Below are positions 50,536 to 61,059 of a stretch of 64,000 nucleotides of DNA, in pieces. This stretch comes from Halopseudomonas pertucinogena. GTDB taxonomy: Bacteria; Pseudomonadota; Gammaproteobacteria; Pseudomonadales; Pseudomonadaceae. Numbering within the stretch: position 1 is the first letter of the stretch; each line of letters begins with the position of its first letter. The translations under genes were made by a program, and so were the position numbers. The DNA is taken from positions 868,001-932,000 of the forward strand of contig NZ_BMNN01000001.1 of assembly GCF_014646575.1 (NCBI RefSeq). The letters run 5' to 3'. The notes beneath the pieces were generated by a model. The model ran no database searches. It saw only the letters and a list, made by a program, of their open reading frames with translations, and was not told where the DNA came from.

Positions 50536-52743
50536 TCAGAAGTTTAACTCAGCCGTGAGGTAATAATGGCTGCGGCTTGAAAATCGGTTCTCATCCCAGG
50601 TCAGTGCTTCGTCATCCAGCCGGTATTGCCAGATCAGCGCCAGGTTGAGGCGTGACCGGGGCGCGAATGCGAGGTCCTTCTCGATCCGTGAGTCGACTCG
50701 CTCGAAGCGCCGCTCATTGAGGCTGTCGGCGCCGAAGTAGGTGAGGCTGGTGCGGATGCCGGCTGGCCAGGCGCGCATCCAGGTCGCGCTCCCCGAATGC
50801 CGGGCAGTCAGCCGCTGGTCGTACTTGCTGGTGGCTTCAAAGTCTATGTAGGCATGGGCCAGGCGGATCCGGTTCGCTGTGCCGATGTGCCAGTCGAGTT
50901 CGGTTTCCAGGCCTTCGAACTCGATGGAGGAGGCGTTGTCGGGCTGGAAGTCCCCGACCTTGAGCGGTTGGCTGTTCATGCCTGTGATGCGCTCCTGGAA
51001 CGCGCGGATATCCAGGTGCAGTCCTGTCCGGTGAAAGTGGCCGTGGTAACCGATCTCCCTCGAGCGCATGCGCTCATGGTCCAGATCACCGGGCCCGCGG
51101 GCCCAGGCGTAATGAATCCGGGGGTCATCGAGCGGGCCGCTGACATCGCGCAACACATAGCGCCAGTTGGCGTTGTTTTCGTACATGTCCGGCGAGCGCA
51201 CGGCTTCGGCGTATACCAGACGAATGCTGTGCAGCGGCGCGAGGAAGAAATGGGTCGACAGCCTGGGAGAAAAGGCGTCGCCCACCAGCTGCGAGTACTC
51301 ATACATGCCCCCGGCCTGGAACAGCCAGCGCGGGTGTGCGCGATATTCCAGCGTACCGAACAGCTGCGAGGTCTGATTATCCACGGTGCCGCCGAACCAG
51401 GTGTCCGAGTGCACCCGGTCGTAGCGATAACTGACGCCATTGAGCAGCCGCAGCCGCGACGTCAGGCGCAGCGAGTTCTGCAGCTCGATGTGGTAGCGGT
51501 TCTCGCGGATGTTCTCGTTGACATTGCCGCACACCGGCTTGTTGTCGCGGTACAGCGGGACCAGCGCGGCCACCTCGTTGGCCAGTTCGCTCAGTCGGGG
51601 CGTGTAAGCCTGACCTTCCCTGCGCATGTAGCGGTCGATGTAGGCATCCATCCGTGCGCGGTCGATGGCCGGCAGATCCTGCCTGCCATCCCCTTCCAGA
51701 TAACTGCGTACCCTGCGCGCTGCCAGCTCGCTGAGGCCGTTGAGCTCCCGCAGCGCAGCCGAGAAGGCCACCGGGGACTCACATACGCGCCAGTCCCGCA
51801 GCCGTTCCGCATGCTGCGCGTAAGCCTGCAGCTGAATCTGATGGTCCGGGCTGATATCCAGCTTCCACAGCCCCATGGCAGAGAAGTCCCGGCCGCTGAT
51901 GTCGGCGTTGGAGCTGTGACCGGCGATGGCCTCATCCAGCGGCGAGTTGCCCTTGGCATGGTTGAAGTAGTTGCCGAACTCGTACGGGCTCTGGCGGTTC
52001 GCTTCGCTGGCGGCGATCTGCCAGTCCAGGCTCTGGGTGTCGGTGAGTTGCCAGACATGTCGCAGATTCAGGCGGGTGGTCCGCAGGCCATCACGGTAGT
52101 CGCGGCCGTCCTGGTCGTGGTCGAAACCATCGTCCCGCTGCTGCGAGAGGCTCAGCCGCCAGTTATGGGTCAGGTCACCGGCGCTGTGGCTGGCGTACCA
52201 GTCCTGAACGCCCCGGTTGCCGCGGGTGAACGACAGGGTGGTGCCGTGATCGTCGAGCGGCAGGCGGGTGACGATGTTGATCACGCCCATCAGCGCGTTG
52301 GCCCCATAGGCCGCGGTATTCGGGCCGCGGAATACCTCGATGCGGTCGATGTCTTCGATGGCCAGGGCCAGCTCCGCCCAGTCCACCGTGGCCAGACCCG
52401 AGCGGTAGACCGAGCGGCCATCGACCAGTACCTGAAGGCGCCGGGCTTCGGTGACATTGGTGCCATGGTAATTGAGGTTGGCCTGGTTGCCCCGTCGATA
52501 ACCCAGGTGCATGCCGGGTACCGGACGCAGCAGTTCCGGAATGCTGCGGGCACCACTGGCGCGGATCAGCTCGCGGTCCAGCACCGTCATGCTGCCAGGC
52601 ACTTCTGCGGGGGCCTGCTTCAGCCTGGTGGCGCTGAGCACGGTGGGCAGTTCCGGAGGCGCCAGTGTCAGGGCCGGGGCAGCGAGGGCCGTCATGCACA
52701 GGGCTGAGCCGGCGACAAAGGAGCGAAGGGAGATTCCTGACAT
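50536..52743 (-). CDS. TonB-dependent outer-membrane receptor
   Basis: A 735-aa receptor with a signal peptide (to about residue 24). A short TonB-box-like [12 protein letters not shown] precedes the plug domain ([53 protein letters not shown]); then a 22-strand barrel ends in the aromatic residue of LTAELNF. Five cysteine-poor extracellular loops vary; one region around residues 340-390 is an unusual helical insertion. It is the first gene of a three-gene operon with the binding protein and the hybrid kinase. The ligand is unknown. Confidence 0.93.
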   Translation of the reverse strand: MSGISLRSFVAGSALCMTALAAPALTLAPPELPTVLSATRLKQAPAEVPGSMTVLDRELIRASGARSIPELLRPVPGMHLGYRRGNQANLNYHGTNVTEARRLQVLVDGRSVYRSGLATVDWAELALAIEDIDRIEVFRGPNTAAYGANALMGVINIVTRLPLDDHGTTLSFTRGNRGVQDWYASHSAGDLTHNWRLSLSQQRDDGFDHDQDGRDYRDGLRTTRLNLRHVWQLTDTQSLDWQIAASEANRQSPYEFGNYFNHAKGNSPLDEAIAGHSSNADISGRDFSAMGLWKLDISPDHQIQLQAYAQHAERLRDWRVCESPVAFSAALRELNGLSELAARRVRSYLEGDGRQDLPAIDRARMDAYIDRYMRREGQAYTPRLSELANEVAALVPLYRDNKPVCGNVNENIRENRYHIELQNSLRLTSRLRLLNGVSYRYDRVHSDTWFGGTVDNQTSQLFGTLEYRAHPRWLFQAGGMYEYSQLVGDAFSPRLSTHFFLAPLHSIRLVYAEAVRSPDMYENNANWRYVLRDVSGPLDDPRIHYAWARGPGDLDHERMRSREIGYHGHFHRTGLHLDIRAFQERITGMNSQPLKVGDFQPDNASSIEFEGLETELDWHIGTANRIRLAHAYIDFEATSKYDQRLTARHSGSATWMRAWPAGIRTSLTYFGADSLNERRFERVDSRIEKDLAFAPRSRLNLALIWQYRLDDEALTWDENRFSSRSHYYLTAELNF

Positions 52744-52827
52744 ATGGGCGTCCGTTTTCCAGTGTGCGCATGGTAACGATCCGAGCCGGTTTTTTCATCA
52801 TCGCTTCGCTGTTATCGTTGACGAACA

Positions 52828-52833
52828 TATACT
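52828..52833 (+). promoter_or_regulatory. Candidate -10 box of gpsA
   Basis: TATACT lies 33 bp before the gpsA start in the divergent gap with the TonB receptor gene. A good -35 is not seen at 17 bp. Confidence 0.3.
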
Positions 52834-52865
52834 GTCGGCTGTCTACACAGTCTCAAGGAATCTGC

Positions 52866-53915
52866 ATGAGTGACCTGAAAGCCTCCGTCACTGTTCTGGG
52901 TGGGGGGAGTTTTGGTACCACGCTGGCCAACCTGATGGCCACCAATGGAGTCCCCGCCACGCTCTGGCTGCGGGACGAAGAGCAGGCTGACGCCATGCGC
53001 GGGAAACGGGAAAACAGCCGTTATCTGCCGGGCGTCCAGCTGGATCCCCGACTGATCATCACCAGTGATGCGCAGGCCGCGCTGGCCGATGCCGAGCTGG
53101 TGTTTCTGGCCATACCCAGCGGCGCCTTCCGCAGTGTGCTCAAGCAACTGGCTCCCGCGCTTGCCGGCAAGGGGCTGATCAGCACCACCAAGGGCATCGA
53201 GCAGCCCGGCTTCCTGATGATGAGCCAGATCGTCGAACAGGAGGTCCCCGGCGCACGGGTAGCCGTGCTGTCAGGCCCCAACCTGGCCCGGGAAATCGCC
53301 GCCGGCGCCCTGACCGCGACCGTCATCGCCAGTGAGGATGATCAGCTCAACGCCCAGGTCCAGGCGGTACTCGGGTGTTCCAGCCTCCGGGTATATGCCA
53401 GCCGGGATCGTTATGGTGTCGAGCTGGGCGGTGCACTGAAGAACGTCTACGCGATCATTTCCGGCATGGCGGCAGCCATGGGCGTGGGCGAGAATACCCG
53501 CAGCATGCTGATTACCCGCTCGCTGGCGGAAATGACCCGCTTTGCCGTACATCTGGGGGCCAACCCGATGACCTTTCTGGGACTCGCCGGTGTCGGTGAT
53601 CTGATCGTCACCTGCACCTCGCCGCTGTCGCGCAACTATCAGGTCGGTCATGCGCTGGGCCAGGGGCTGTCTCTTGAGGAAAGCGTGGCCCGGCTCGGCC
53701 AGGTCGCCGAGGGGGTCAATACCCTGCGGGTGCTGCACAGCAAATCCCAGGCAGAAGGCGTGTACATGCCACTGGTGGCCGGACTGCATGCACTCATTTT
53801 TGAACGGCAGCCGCTGCAGGAGGTCATTGGCAGGTTGATGAGCGCGGAGCAGAAGCACGATGTCGAGTTCTCCGCATTCATGTCCTGCACTGTCACCAAC
53901 AAGGAGCCGCAATGA
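52866..53915 (+). CDS. gpsA: Glycerol-3-phosphate dehydrogenase [NAD(P)+]
   Basis: A 349-aa enzyme reducing dihydroxyacetone phosphate to sn-glycerol-3-phosphate, the start of phospholipid synthesis. Rossmann motif [32 protein letters not shown], the catalytic Lys in [14 protein letters not shown], and [12 protein letters not shown] are all present. ATG 52866 follows AAGGA. It is the first gene of a gpsA-DUF4389-sixA operon with 4-bp overlaps. Confidence 0.97.
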   Translation: MSDLKASVTVLGGGSFGTTLANLMATNGVPATLWLRDEEQADAMRGKRENSRYLPGVQLDPRLIITSDAQAALADAELVFLAIPSGAFRSVLKQLAPALAGKGLISTTKGIEQPGFLMMSQIVEQEVPGARVAVLSGPNLAREIAAGALTATVIASEDDQLNAQVQAVLGCSSLRVYASRDRYGVELGGALKNVYAIISGMAAAMGVGENTRSMLITRSLAEMTRFAVHLGANPMTFLGLAGVGDLIVTCTSPLSRNYQVGHALGQGLSLEESVARLGQVAEGVNTLRVLHSKSQAEGVYMPLVAGLHALIFERQPLQEVIGRLMSAEQKHDVEFSAFMSCTVTNKEPQ

Positions 53916-54451
53916 ATACCTTCAGAGACAACGTCACCGATCCCGATTTCTGGCTGCGGCTGCTCTATACCCTGCTGTTTGCGCTGGCATGGCAGGTGGT
54001 CGAGCTGCTGCTGGCGGTGATTCTGGTGGTGCAGATACTGTTTCGCCTGTTTACCGGTCGGCCCCATGATCAGGTGGCGGGGCTGGGTAACAGCCTGTCC
54101 CAGTACGCCTGGCAGATGGGGCGCTACGTATCCGGTGCCAGTGACCAGAAACCCTGGCCGTTCAACGACTGGCCTGCGGCGGATGCCGAGTGGCAACCGC
54201 GGCCGCCTCAGGGCCCGGTCACCGTCGACCCCCAGGGCGCGCCAGCTGCGGCGGGAACCCCGACCGGCACCGCGGCTGCGGCCCCGGTGCCGCCGGTGGC
54301 GGAGGCCGCGCAATCCGAACCGCCAATGGTGGAGCCGGACGCACCGGTACTGCGCACGACGGATGACGAGATCCAGCCCGAACCGCCGATCGTGCAACCG
54401 GTGCCGGACGAAGGGGATCCGGGAGAAACCGGCGGGGAGCCGAAGCCATGA
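53912..54451 (+). CDS. DUF4389 domain protein with Pro/Ala-rich tail
   Basis: A 179-aa membrane protein. The DUF4389 domain ([21 protein letters not shown], then [21 protein letters not shown]) forms one or two TM helices. Residues about 90-179 are a low-complexity Pro/Ala/Glu tail (for example [17 protein letters not shown]), likely disordered. The function is unknown. It overlaps both gpsA and sixA by 4 bp, so all three are made together. Confidence 0.88.
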   Translation: MNTFRDNVTDPDFWLRLLYTLLFALAWQVVELLLAVILVVQILFRLFTGRPHDQVAGLGNSLSQYAWQMGRYVSGASDQKPWPFNDWPAADAEWQPRPPQGPVTVDPQGAPAAAGTPTGTAAAAPVPPVAEAAQSEPPMVEPDAPVLRTTDDEIQPEPPIVQPVPDEGDPGETGGEPKP

Positions 54452-54921
54452 GGCTCTGGGTGCTTCGCCATGGTCAGGCCGAGCCCCAGGCCGCCGCCGA
54501 TGCACAGCGCCGGCTGACCGAGGAAGGGCGACGGGAGGTTCGGCTGATGGCTCAACGCCTGGTCGGTGAGCCCCTGGATATCATCCTTGCCAGCCCCTAC
54601 GTTCGGGCCCAGCAGACCGCTGAGCTGGTTCGCGAGCACCTGCAGATGCGCCGTGCGATAGTAACGGTGGACTGGGCCACACCCGACGACGACCCACTGG
54701 CGGCGCTGGATCACCTGGCCGAGCGCTCCGAAGCGCGGGTGCTGCTGGTCAGCCACCAGCCGCTGGTGGGCCAGTTGCTGAGTCTGGCGGTGGATGGCCA
54801 CCGCCAGGGGCATTATCCCATGCCGACCGCCGGGCTGGCCTGTCTGGACATGGACCTGCCTGCGGCCGGCACTGCCGCGCTGCAGGCGTTGACCAGCCCG
54901 GCCGAGCACAGGGATGAGTAG
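54448..54921 (+). CDS. sixA: Phosphohistidine phosphatase SixA
   Basis: A 157-aa histidine-phosphatase-superfamily enzyme; the catalytic RHG motif is at residues 7-9 (LRHGQAEPQA), and the second His is in LLVSHQPLVGQLL. SixA dephosphorylates histidine phosphotransfer domains or phosphotransferase-system proteins. It is the third gene of the gpsA operon. Confidence 0.94.
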   Translation: MRLWVLRHGQAEPQAAADAQRRLTEEGRREVRLMAQRLVGEPLDIILASPYVRAQQTAELVREHLQMRRAIVTVDWATPDDDPLAALDHLAERSEARVLLVSHQPLVGQLLSLAVDGHRQGHYPMPTAGLACLDMDLPAAGTAALQALTSPAEHRDE

Positions 54922-54972
54922 CTGAAGCAGTCTGACGTTCTGGCCGAAAATAATAATACGGGACGGGTAAGT

Positions 54973-56637
54973 ATGGAGAGTCAGAACGGGGGAGCGGTAC
55001 TCCCCATCCTCGAGGCCTTTCTCCGCCATGAGCGCGAGCGCCCCGAGAGCGTCTATCTGGTTCAGCCACTGGCATCAGGCAAGCAGTTGCTGACCTGGGC
55101 CCAGGTGGGTGACCAGGCGCGCCGTTTTGCTGGCTGGCTGCGTGCCCAGGGGCTGCCCGGCGGCAGCCACATCGCCATACTCTCGAAGAACTGCGCCCAC
55201 TGGATCATCGCCGATCTCGGCATCTGGATGGCTGGCCACGTCTCGGTGCCGCTGCAACCGACGCTGAGTACCGCGGCGCTGCGCCAGGTGGTGGAGCATT
55301 CAGAGGCGCGACTGGTTGTGGTCGGCAAGCTGGACGACTGGGACACCCTGCGCTCCGGCCTGCCGCCGCAGCTGCCCCGGGTAGGGCTGCCGCTGGCAGA
55401 CGTCGATGAGAGCATCCTGCCGTGGGATGAGCTGCTGCGCGACAGCGAGCCACTGATGCAACCGGTTGCCCGCCAGCCATCCGGGCTGGCGAGCATCATG
55501 TACACCAGCGGCGCCACCGGGCTGCCCCGGGGTTGCATGCTGAGCTTCGACAGCATGTACTTTGCCGCAAGCAATTATGTACGGCTGTTTCTCACCACCG
55601 AGCAGGACAGGGTCATCTCCTGGCTGCCGATGTCCCACATTGCCGAACGTCAGTTCATCCAGATGCAGTCATTGCTGACGGGGATGACCGTCTACTTCGC
55701 GCACAGCCGGGAAACCTTCGTCCGGGATATCCGACGCGCCCGGCCGACCCTTTTCCTCGGTACGCCGGCGACCTGGCACCAGATCCGCCAGGGCGTGCTG
55801 CTGCAGATGCGACAACGGATGCTCAGCCATGCCCTGCGTATCCCGCTGCTGGGCAGGCGCGCTGCGCTGAAACTGCTGGATCAGGCCGGGCTGGATCAGG
55901 TGCGATTTGCCGTGGTGTGCTGTGACACCACGCCCATCGAGACCATGACCTGGTACCACCGTCTCGGCGTGCGGTTGTTCGAAATCTACGGGCTGACCGA
56001 GAACTGCGGCTACTCCCATGTCGGGCGCCCGGGGCGCTTTCGCCCCGGCTGGTGCGGCTTGCCGAACCCGGGAGTCGAGTGCCGACTGGATGATCAGGGA
56101 CAGCTTCTGGTACGCAGCCGCGCCACCATGCTCGGCTATTTCCGGAATCCGCAGAAGACCGAAGCGGCCCTGGACGAAGATGGATTCCTGAAGACCGGCG
56201 ACCGGGGCGAGATCGATCACGAGGGCTACCTGCGGCTCCGCGGCCGGATGACTGACCCGTTCGTCAGTGCCGATGGCTGCCAGATCGTACCGCAGCCGAT
56301 CGAGCACGGGTTGCTCACCCATCCTCTGGTGGAATATGCCTGCGTTGCCGGAGAAGGGCTGCCACAGCCGCTGGCGCTGATCTCGCTGACCGATGCTGCG
56401 CGGCAGCTCCCGCCCCACGAGGTGGAGCGGGAGCTGGACGCGCTGTTGCATCAGCTCAACGGCACGCTGCCGCGTCCCGAGCAGCTGGGCTGTCTGGTTG
56501 TCAGCAGCGCCCCCTGGCAGCTGGACAGTGACCTGACCACGGCCACCCGTCAGCTGCGCCGGGCGGTACTCTGTGCCCGCTATCATGACCGTCTGGGCGA
56601 CTGGCTGGTCAGCGGTCGAACCGTCGTATGGGAATGA
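54973..56637 (+). CDS. AMP-binding (long-chain acyl-CoA synthetase-like) protein with altered catalytic lysines
   Basis: A 554-aa member of the FadD/FAA-like adenylate-forming family. The P-loop reads YTSGATGLPRG (177-187), with R186 where Lys is usual. EIYGLTENCG (A5) and KTGDRGEIDHEGYLRLRGR (A7-A8) are good. Near the C-terminus, TTATRQLRR has R526 where the family's TPTxK lysine lies. Both standard lysines are thus arginine, which may weaken adenylation. A similar gene follows the gpsA region in Pseudomonas. No obvious partner gene is coupled. Confidence 0.85.
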   Translation: MESQNGGAVLPILEAFLRHERERPESVYLVQPLASGKQLLTWAQVGDQARRFAGWLRAQGLPGGSHIAILSKNCAHWIIADLGIWMAGHVSVPLQPTLSTAALRQVVEHSEARLVVVGKLDDWDTLRSGLPPQLPRVGLPLADVDESILPWDELLRDSEPLMQPVARQPSGLASIMYTSGATGLPRGCMLSFDSMYFAASNYVRLFLTTEQDRVISWLPMSHIAERQFIQMQSLLTGMTVYFAHSRETFVRDIRRARPTLFLGTPATWHQIRQGVLLQMRQRMLSHALRIPLLGRRAALKLLDQAGLDQVRFAVVCCDTTPIETMTWYHRLGVRLFEIYGLTENCGYSHVGRPGRFRPGWCGLPNPGVECRLDDQGQLLVRSRATMLGYFRNPQKTEAALDEDGFLKTGDRGEIDHEGYLRLRGRMTDPFVSADGCQIVPQPIEHGLLTHPLVEYACVAGEGLPQPLALISLTDAARQLPPHEVERELDALLHQLNGTLPRPEQLGCLVVSSAPWQLDSDLTTATRQLRRAVLCARYHDRLGDWLVSGRTVVWE

Positions 56638-56729
56638 TGGTTCGACATTCACGTGCTCCCGGGCTCTTGTCGGCAAGCGGGCGACTTTCCTAAAGTCGCG
56701 CTGAATTCATCACAACAGCCGGAAACCCA

Positions 56730-57587
56730 ATGGGAAGTCACGAAATAACTCTCACCCTGCCGACTATCGAGCTGGCAGGGAAGGTCTGGGGTGAGCCAGG
56801 AGGGCTGCCCGTCATCGGTCTGCATGGCTGGCTGGACAATGCCGCCTCCTTCGACCTGATCGGCCCTCGTCTGCAGGGCGTGCATCTGGTGGCGCTGGAT
56901 CTGCCGGGGCACGGTCTGTCGGGTCACCTGCCGGCGGGGGGCTACAGTCTGTGGCAGCAGGCGTGGACGGTGCTGCAGGTGGCCGATGAGCTGGGCTGGG
57001 AGCGATTTGCCCTGCTGGGGCATTCCATGGGAGGCATCATCAGTTGCATCCTGTCAGGGAGCATGCCGCAACGGGTGATCGGCGCCGCCATGATCGACGG
57101 CCTGCTGCCAGTCACCGGCGAAGCGCACGACGCCCCCGAGCAGATGGCGCGATTCTTCCAGGCCAGCCGGGCCCTGGGGCGCAAGCGCAGGCCCGTCTAT
57201 GACAGCCTGGACAAGGCCATCAGCGCCCGGGTTCTCGGCGGAACCTCGCGAATATCGCGCAGCGCGGCGGCCCCGCTGGTCGAGCGTGGACTGATGCCGG
57301 AGCAGGGCGGCTGGACCTGGCGTACCGACCCGCAGCTGATGCTGCCGTCACCGCTGCGGCTGACCGCTGCACATGCCGTGGCCTTCGCCGAAGCCATTGC
57401 CACCCCGACGTGTCTGATCCTGGCCAGCGAGGGGGTAATGGCCAGACGCGCGCTGCTGCTGGAGCGCATCGACAGCTTTACCCACATCCAGACCCATCAC
57501 CTGGAGGGAGGCCACCACCTGCATCTGGAAGAGGCCGCCCCCGACGTTGCAACAATTATCGACAGCTTTTTCCGCACACTTGCTTGA
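56730..57587 (+). CDS. Alpha/beta hydrolase
   Basis: A 285-aa cytosolic hydrolase. HGWLDNAASF is the oxyanion region, LGHSMGG has nucleophile S99, and EGGHHLHLEE supplies the catalytic His. The fold is close to the MhpC/serine-hydrolase group (DUF-free alpha/beta hydrolase). The substrate is unknown; the acyl-CoA synthetase-like gene just upstream suggests an ester or thioester. ATG 56730 is preceded by CCGGAAACCC. Confidence 0.9.
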   Translation: MGSHEITLTLPTIELAGKVWGEPGGLPVIGLHGWLDNAASFDLIGPRLQGVHLVALDLPGHGLSGHLPAGGYSLWQQAWTVLQVADELGWERFALLGHSMGGIISCILSGSMPQRVIGAAMIDGLLPVTGEAHDAPEQMARFFQASRALGRKRRPVYDSLDKAISARVLGGTSRISRSAAAPLVERGLMPEQGGWTWRTDPQLMLPSPLRLTAAHAVAFAEAIATPTCLILASEGVMARRALLLERIDSFTHIQTHHLEGGHHLHLEEAAPDVATIIDSFFRTLA

Positions 57588-57648
57588 CCCGGTGGGTCAG
57601 CTGGGCAAGGCTGGGCAGCAGAAGGATGATCCAGTTCGAGGAGATTTG

Positions 57649-58482
57649 ATGCATTTGCCTACGAGGAGTCGCCGGCGCCTGGTGCGACCGGCGGTACTGG
57701 GCCTGGCGCTGGCGGCGTTCGCACCGCTGGTGCTGGCGCAACAGCGGGTGATCGAGCCGTTTCCGCGGGCCGAGGTGGCCCGGGAGCGGGTACAGGACAA
57801 TACCGAGCACAGCGTGGTGATCGGTGATATCCGCCGTATCAACAATCAGGTACGCGCCGAGCGCGAGGTCAGGACCGCCGGCGATCTGATCCGCACCTCA
57901 TGGCGCATACCCGCCGGACATGGCGCGCGGGAGGCCTTGAGCCATGCGATGGAGCAGCTGCAGACCTACCCCCACACCACGCTGTTCTTCTGCGAAGGGC
58001 GCGAGTGTGGCAGCAGCAGCCTGTGGGCCAACCAGGTGCTGAACAACTCCCGGCTGTATGGCCCCGAGGACAACCAGTTGTATCTGGCACTGCGGCTGGA
58101 TACCGAGCCGCAGCGCTTCATCGCGCTCTACGCCATTACCCGGGGCAACCGGCAGGTCTATCTGCATATGGATCAGCTGACACCGACCGAGCCGGTGACC
58201 GATGTGCTGTATCCGACCGCCGCGACCCTCGGCAAGATGCTGCGTGCCGAGGAAGAGTTGTTGTTGCCCGGGACGACGACCGAACAGACCGGCGAGCAGG
58301 CCGCTGCCTGGCTGGACCTGGTGGCCCGGATGCTGCGCTCCGACAACCGCCTGCGGATCCAGGTGGACGGCGCCGGCGCCCCGGAGTTTGTTCAGGGGCT
58401 GGTTGAACGCGGCATCAATCGTCAGCGTCTGGAAATCGGTGATCCGCAACCGGACAACGGCATCCGCCTGGAAAAGCGCTGA
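57649..58482 (+). CDS. DUF4892 family exported protein
   Basis: A 277-aa protein with a basic N-terminus (MHLPTRSRRRLVRP) and a signal peptide cleaved near VLA-QQ. The conserved N-domain has LIRTSWRIPAGHGAREAL and FFCEGRECGSSSLWANQVL, with a Cys pair. The C-terminal part (LLRSDNRLRIQVDGAG, then RGINRQRLEIGDP; short pieces) is OmpA-like. DUF4892 proteins are periplasmic and of unknown function. GAGGAG precedes the ATG. Confidence 0.85.
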   Translation: MHLPTRSRRRLVRPAVLGLALAAFAPLVLAQQRVIEPFPRAEVARERVQDNTEHSVVIGDIRRINNQVRAEREVRTAGDLIRTSWRIPAGHGAREALSHAMEQLQTYPHTTLFFCEGRECGSSSLWANQVLNNSRLYGPEDNQLYLALRLDTEPQRFIALYAITRGNRQVYLHMDQLTPTEPVTDVLYPTAATLGKMLRAEEELLLPGTTTEQTGEQAAAWLDLVARMLRSDNRLRIQVDGAGAPEFVQGLVERGINRQRLEIGDPQPDNGIRLEKR

Positions 58483-58505
58483 TGCCCCGTGCTTCTGCGG
58501 GCCGC

Positions 58506-60966
58506 TCAGGGGGGCCGCTGTGAGCTACGTCGCGGCCTGAGCGTAAGCCTGTCCGGCATGGCCTCGATACCCAGCCAGTCAAAGATCTGGGCACGATAGC
58601 TGCCCCGGGCAAAAAGCTGGGCCTGATCATCGTAGTGGCGATCCAGCGGGTTGCCGGATTGCCCCATGGGACTGATGCCCAGGGAGCTGGCGGGATCGGC
58701 AAGATTGATCAGTCGGCGGGTGGAAGGCCCGGCGATCACCTCGTAATGTTCCCCACCACGGTTGAACACCATGTTGTTCAGGCTGCCGGTAGTGCCGCTG
58801 ATGGTCACCTTCTCGCTGCTCAGGCGCCCGGCGAAGGGCACGCGGTCCGCCAGCGGATGCTTGTGCTGAAGGCTGGCGACCCTGCCCCAGGTCCACTGCC
58901 TCGGGTTGTGCCCCAACTGTTCGGTAAGGGACTCGACGGTGTTGATCCAGGCATGCTCGATTGCCGCCTGACGGCCATCCATGATCGGCTGTCTGCGGTT
59001 GTCCCACCAGGGTGAAGCGGGCTTCCAGTAAAGGCTGGCAAAGGACTTGCGAGCCATGAAGGTGTCCCTGAAGTGATCGTAGTGCTCACCCAGCTCGTCG
59101 GCGAACAGAGCCTCCATCAATCTGTCTTCCCAGCGCTGGTAGATCAGCGCGCCGGTGCTGTCCGGCTGGAACCTGCCATCCCATTCGGCGAGCAGCTCCC
59201 GGGCAGCGCGGGCCGTTTCCTGATACCGGTGGGGCAGCAGGTCGGGGGTCAGCAGGGGCAGCGCATCTTCGGTGATGGCCAGCGCCTGCGGCCGCAGATC
59301 GTCAAGCTGCATGGCCTTGAAGCGGGCGAAGTCGAACTGATCCCCTTCGGCGAGCAGCGCGCCAAGCCGCTCGGCGCGCTCGGCGGGCGCGTAGTAGCCG
59401 GGCAGGGCGCGCCGAGGGTTGCCGGTCGGGTAGGGGTTGTTGGTGCTGAAGATGTAGCCCTCCCGGGGATTGATCACCCGCGGGTTGGCCGCAAACGGCT
59501 GGTAACCGAGAAAATCGTGCTGACGGTTGGCACCGTCGAGCAGGGTGAAGCTGTTGTTGCTGTGGGGCCAGCGCTTGAGTCTGCCGGTGGCCCACATGGC
59601 AATGTTGTCGTTGACGTCGGCGTAGATGACATTGAGGCCGGGCGACCAGTGCAGCGCCGCCGCCGCTTCGAACTCGGCCATGCTGGTCGCACGGGAGTAG
59701 CGGTAGAAGGCTTCCGTGGAGTCGCTGCCGGGGGTAAGGAAGGTCCAGAACAGGCTTACCGGGGGGGGTAGGAGGCTCCCCTTCGGCGCGCTCGGCCAGC
59801 ACCAGGTCATCATTGATGATGGGGCCGTGGCGCGAGTTGCGCAGGCGGATCAGACGATCTTCCTGATTACGGACCTTGATCACTTCCTCGTGTACCTGCA
59901 GGTCCTGCCAGCGTTCGCCGACACGTACCTGCATCGGGTTGGCCGGGTTGAGCTGTTCGCGGTAGAAGTCTATCTCGTCGTTCATCAGCATGGTCAGCCC
60001 CCATGCGTGATGCGGAGTGTGGCCCAGCAGGGGGAAGGGAATCCCGGCCAGGAAATGCCCGTACACCTCATGTTCGGGGGTCCTGATGTGCGCCTCGTAC
60101 CAGACCGCGGGTACGGCGAAGCCGATATGCGGGTCGTTGGCCAGCAGGGGCTTGCCACTGGCGCTGCGCCCGCCGGCGACCACCCAGGCATTGCTGCCGT
60201 GGAACTGACCGGTTGGCAGCCGGGCCTGGATGCGATCCAGTTGTTCCAGCAGCGGCTTGAGCAGTTCAGTGCTCTGCCCCTCGACCGGCGCGCCGCGGCG
60301 GGACAGCGAGGCCTCCGGCGCACCGGGTACCAGATCCAGCGCATGCCGCTCGCCCAGGGTGCCGCGCACGTGGTCCACCAGCGCGTCGGTGCGGAACGCC
60401 TCGGCAAAGGAATAGGACATGTAACCCATGATGTGGGCGATATCCTCGAAGGCGAAGTAGTCCGGGCGGGTCAGCAGGATCCGGTATTCAACCGGTACCC
60501 GGCCCTGATCGATGTACTGGTTGATGCCGTCCTGATAGGCGCGGATCAGTTGCACGTGGGGCTGGTCGATGTTGTTTCTGAGCTGCTCGGCATATTGCCG
60601 TGCATAACGGCTGATGCCCAGGGTGCGGAAGAACTTGTCGGTGGCATAGCTTTCCTGACCGAACAGCTCGGCGAGCCGGCCGCCGCCGACGCGGCGCAGG
60701 ATGTCCATCTGGAACAGACGGTCCTGAGCGTGGAGGTAACCCAGCGCGCGGTAGGCATCGAGATCATTCTGCGCGTCGATGTGCGGCACGCCCCAGGCGT
60801 CGAAGTACACCTGCACTTCCTGCTGCAGGTTCTTCAGCCGCAGCGAGCCGCTGCGCTGGGCCTCCGCGGTGTGCATGATCCAGTGACCGAGTGCCGTCAG
60901 GGCCAGGGCAAGGATGAACAGGGCGGCAACAATCTTGAGAAGAAATCGGGTACGACGCTGGATCAC
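58506..60966 (-). pseudogene. Penicillin-acylase family protein, interrupted by a homopolymer frameshift
   Basis: An Ntn-hydrolase precursor split in two frames. The first part has a TM/signal anchor (IVAALFILALALTALGHWIM) and WGVPHIDAQNDLDAYRALGY; the catalytic N-terminal Ser of the beta chain is in HGSNAWVVAGG. The second frame starts inside the same gene and contains NVIYADVNDNIAMWATGR, PNNPYPTG-like motifs and the C-terminus. The break is at a run of eight C (59761-59768, G on this strand). Deleting one C joins EPPTPP to VSLFWTFL and gives about 819 aa, the family length. A GTG at 60966 is the likeliest start. Substrates could be acyl-homoserine lactones or amides. Confidence 0.85.
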
Positions 60967-61059
60967 GATGGGCCTTGTAGCAGAGAATGACAACGGGACG
61001 GCAAATCATGCTGAGAGACGCCTGCCCCGTCAATCTACATTCACAAAGGAAGCAGCAAA

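Noticed and set aside
50797-52707. A 636-codon open frame antisense to the TonB receptor gene
   Set aside because: Its composition is that of a high-GC shadow frame; it has no domain motif, while the opposite strand encodes a complete receptor. Similar long antisense frames opposite rnfC, rnfD and the acyl-CoA synthetase were dropped for the same reason.
52833-52854. ACTGTCGGCTGTCTACACAGT near gpsA as a possible LexA box
   Set aside because: The CTGT and ACAG halves are spaced by 4 or 11 bases rather than the required 8, and gpsA is not a known SOS gene.
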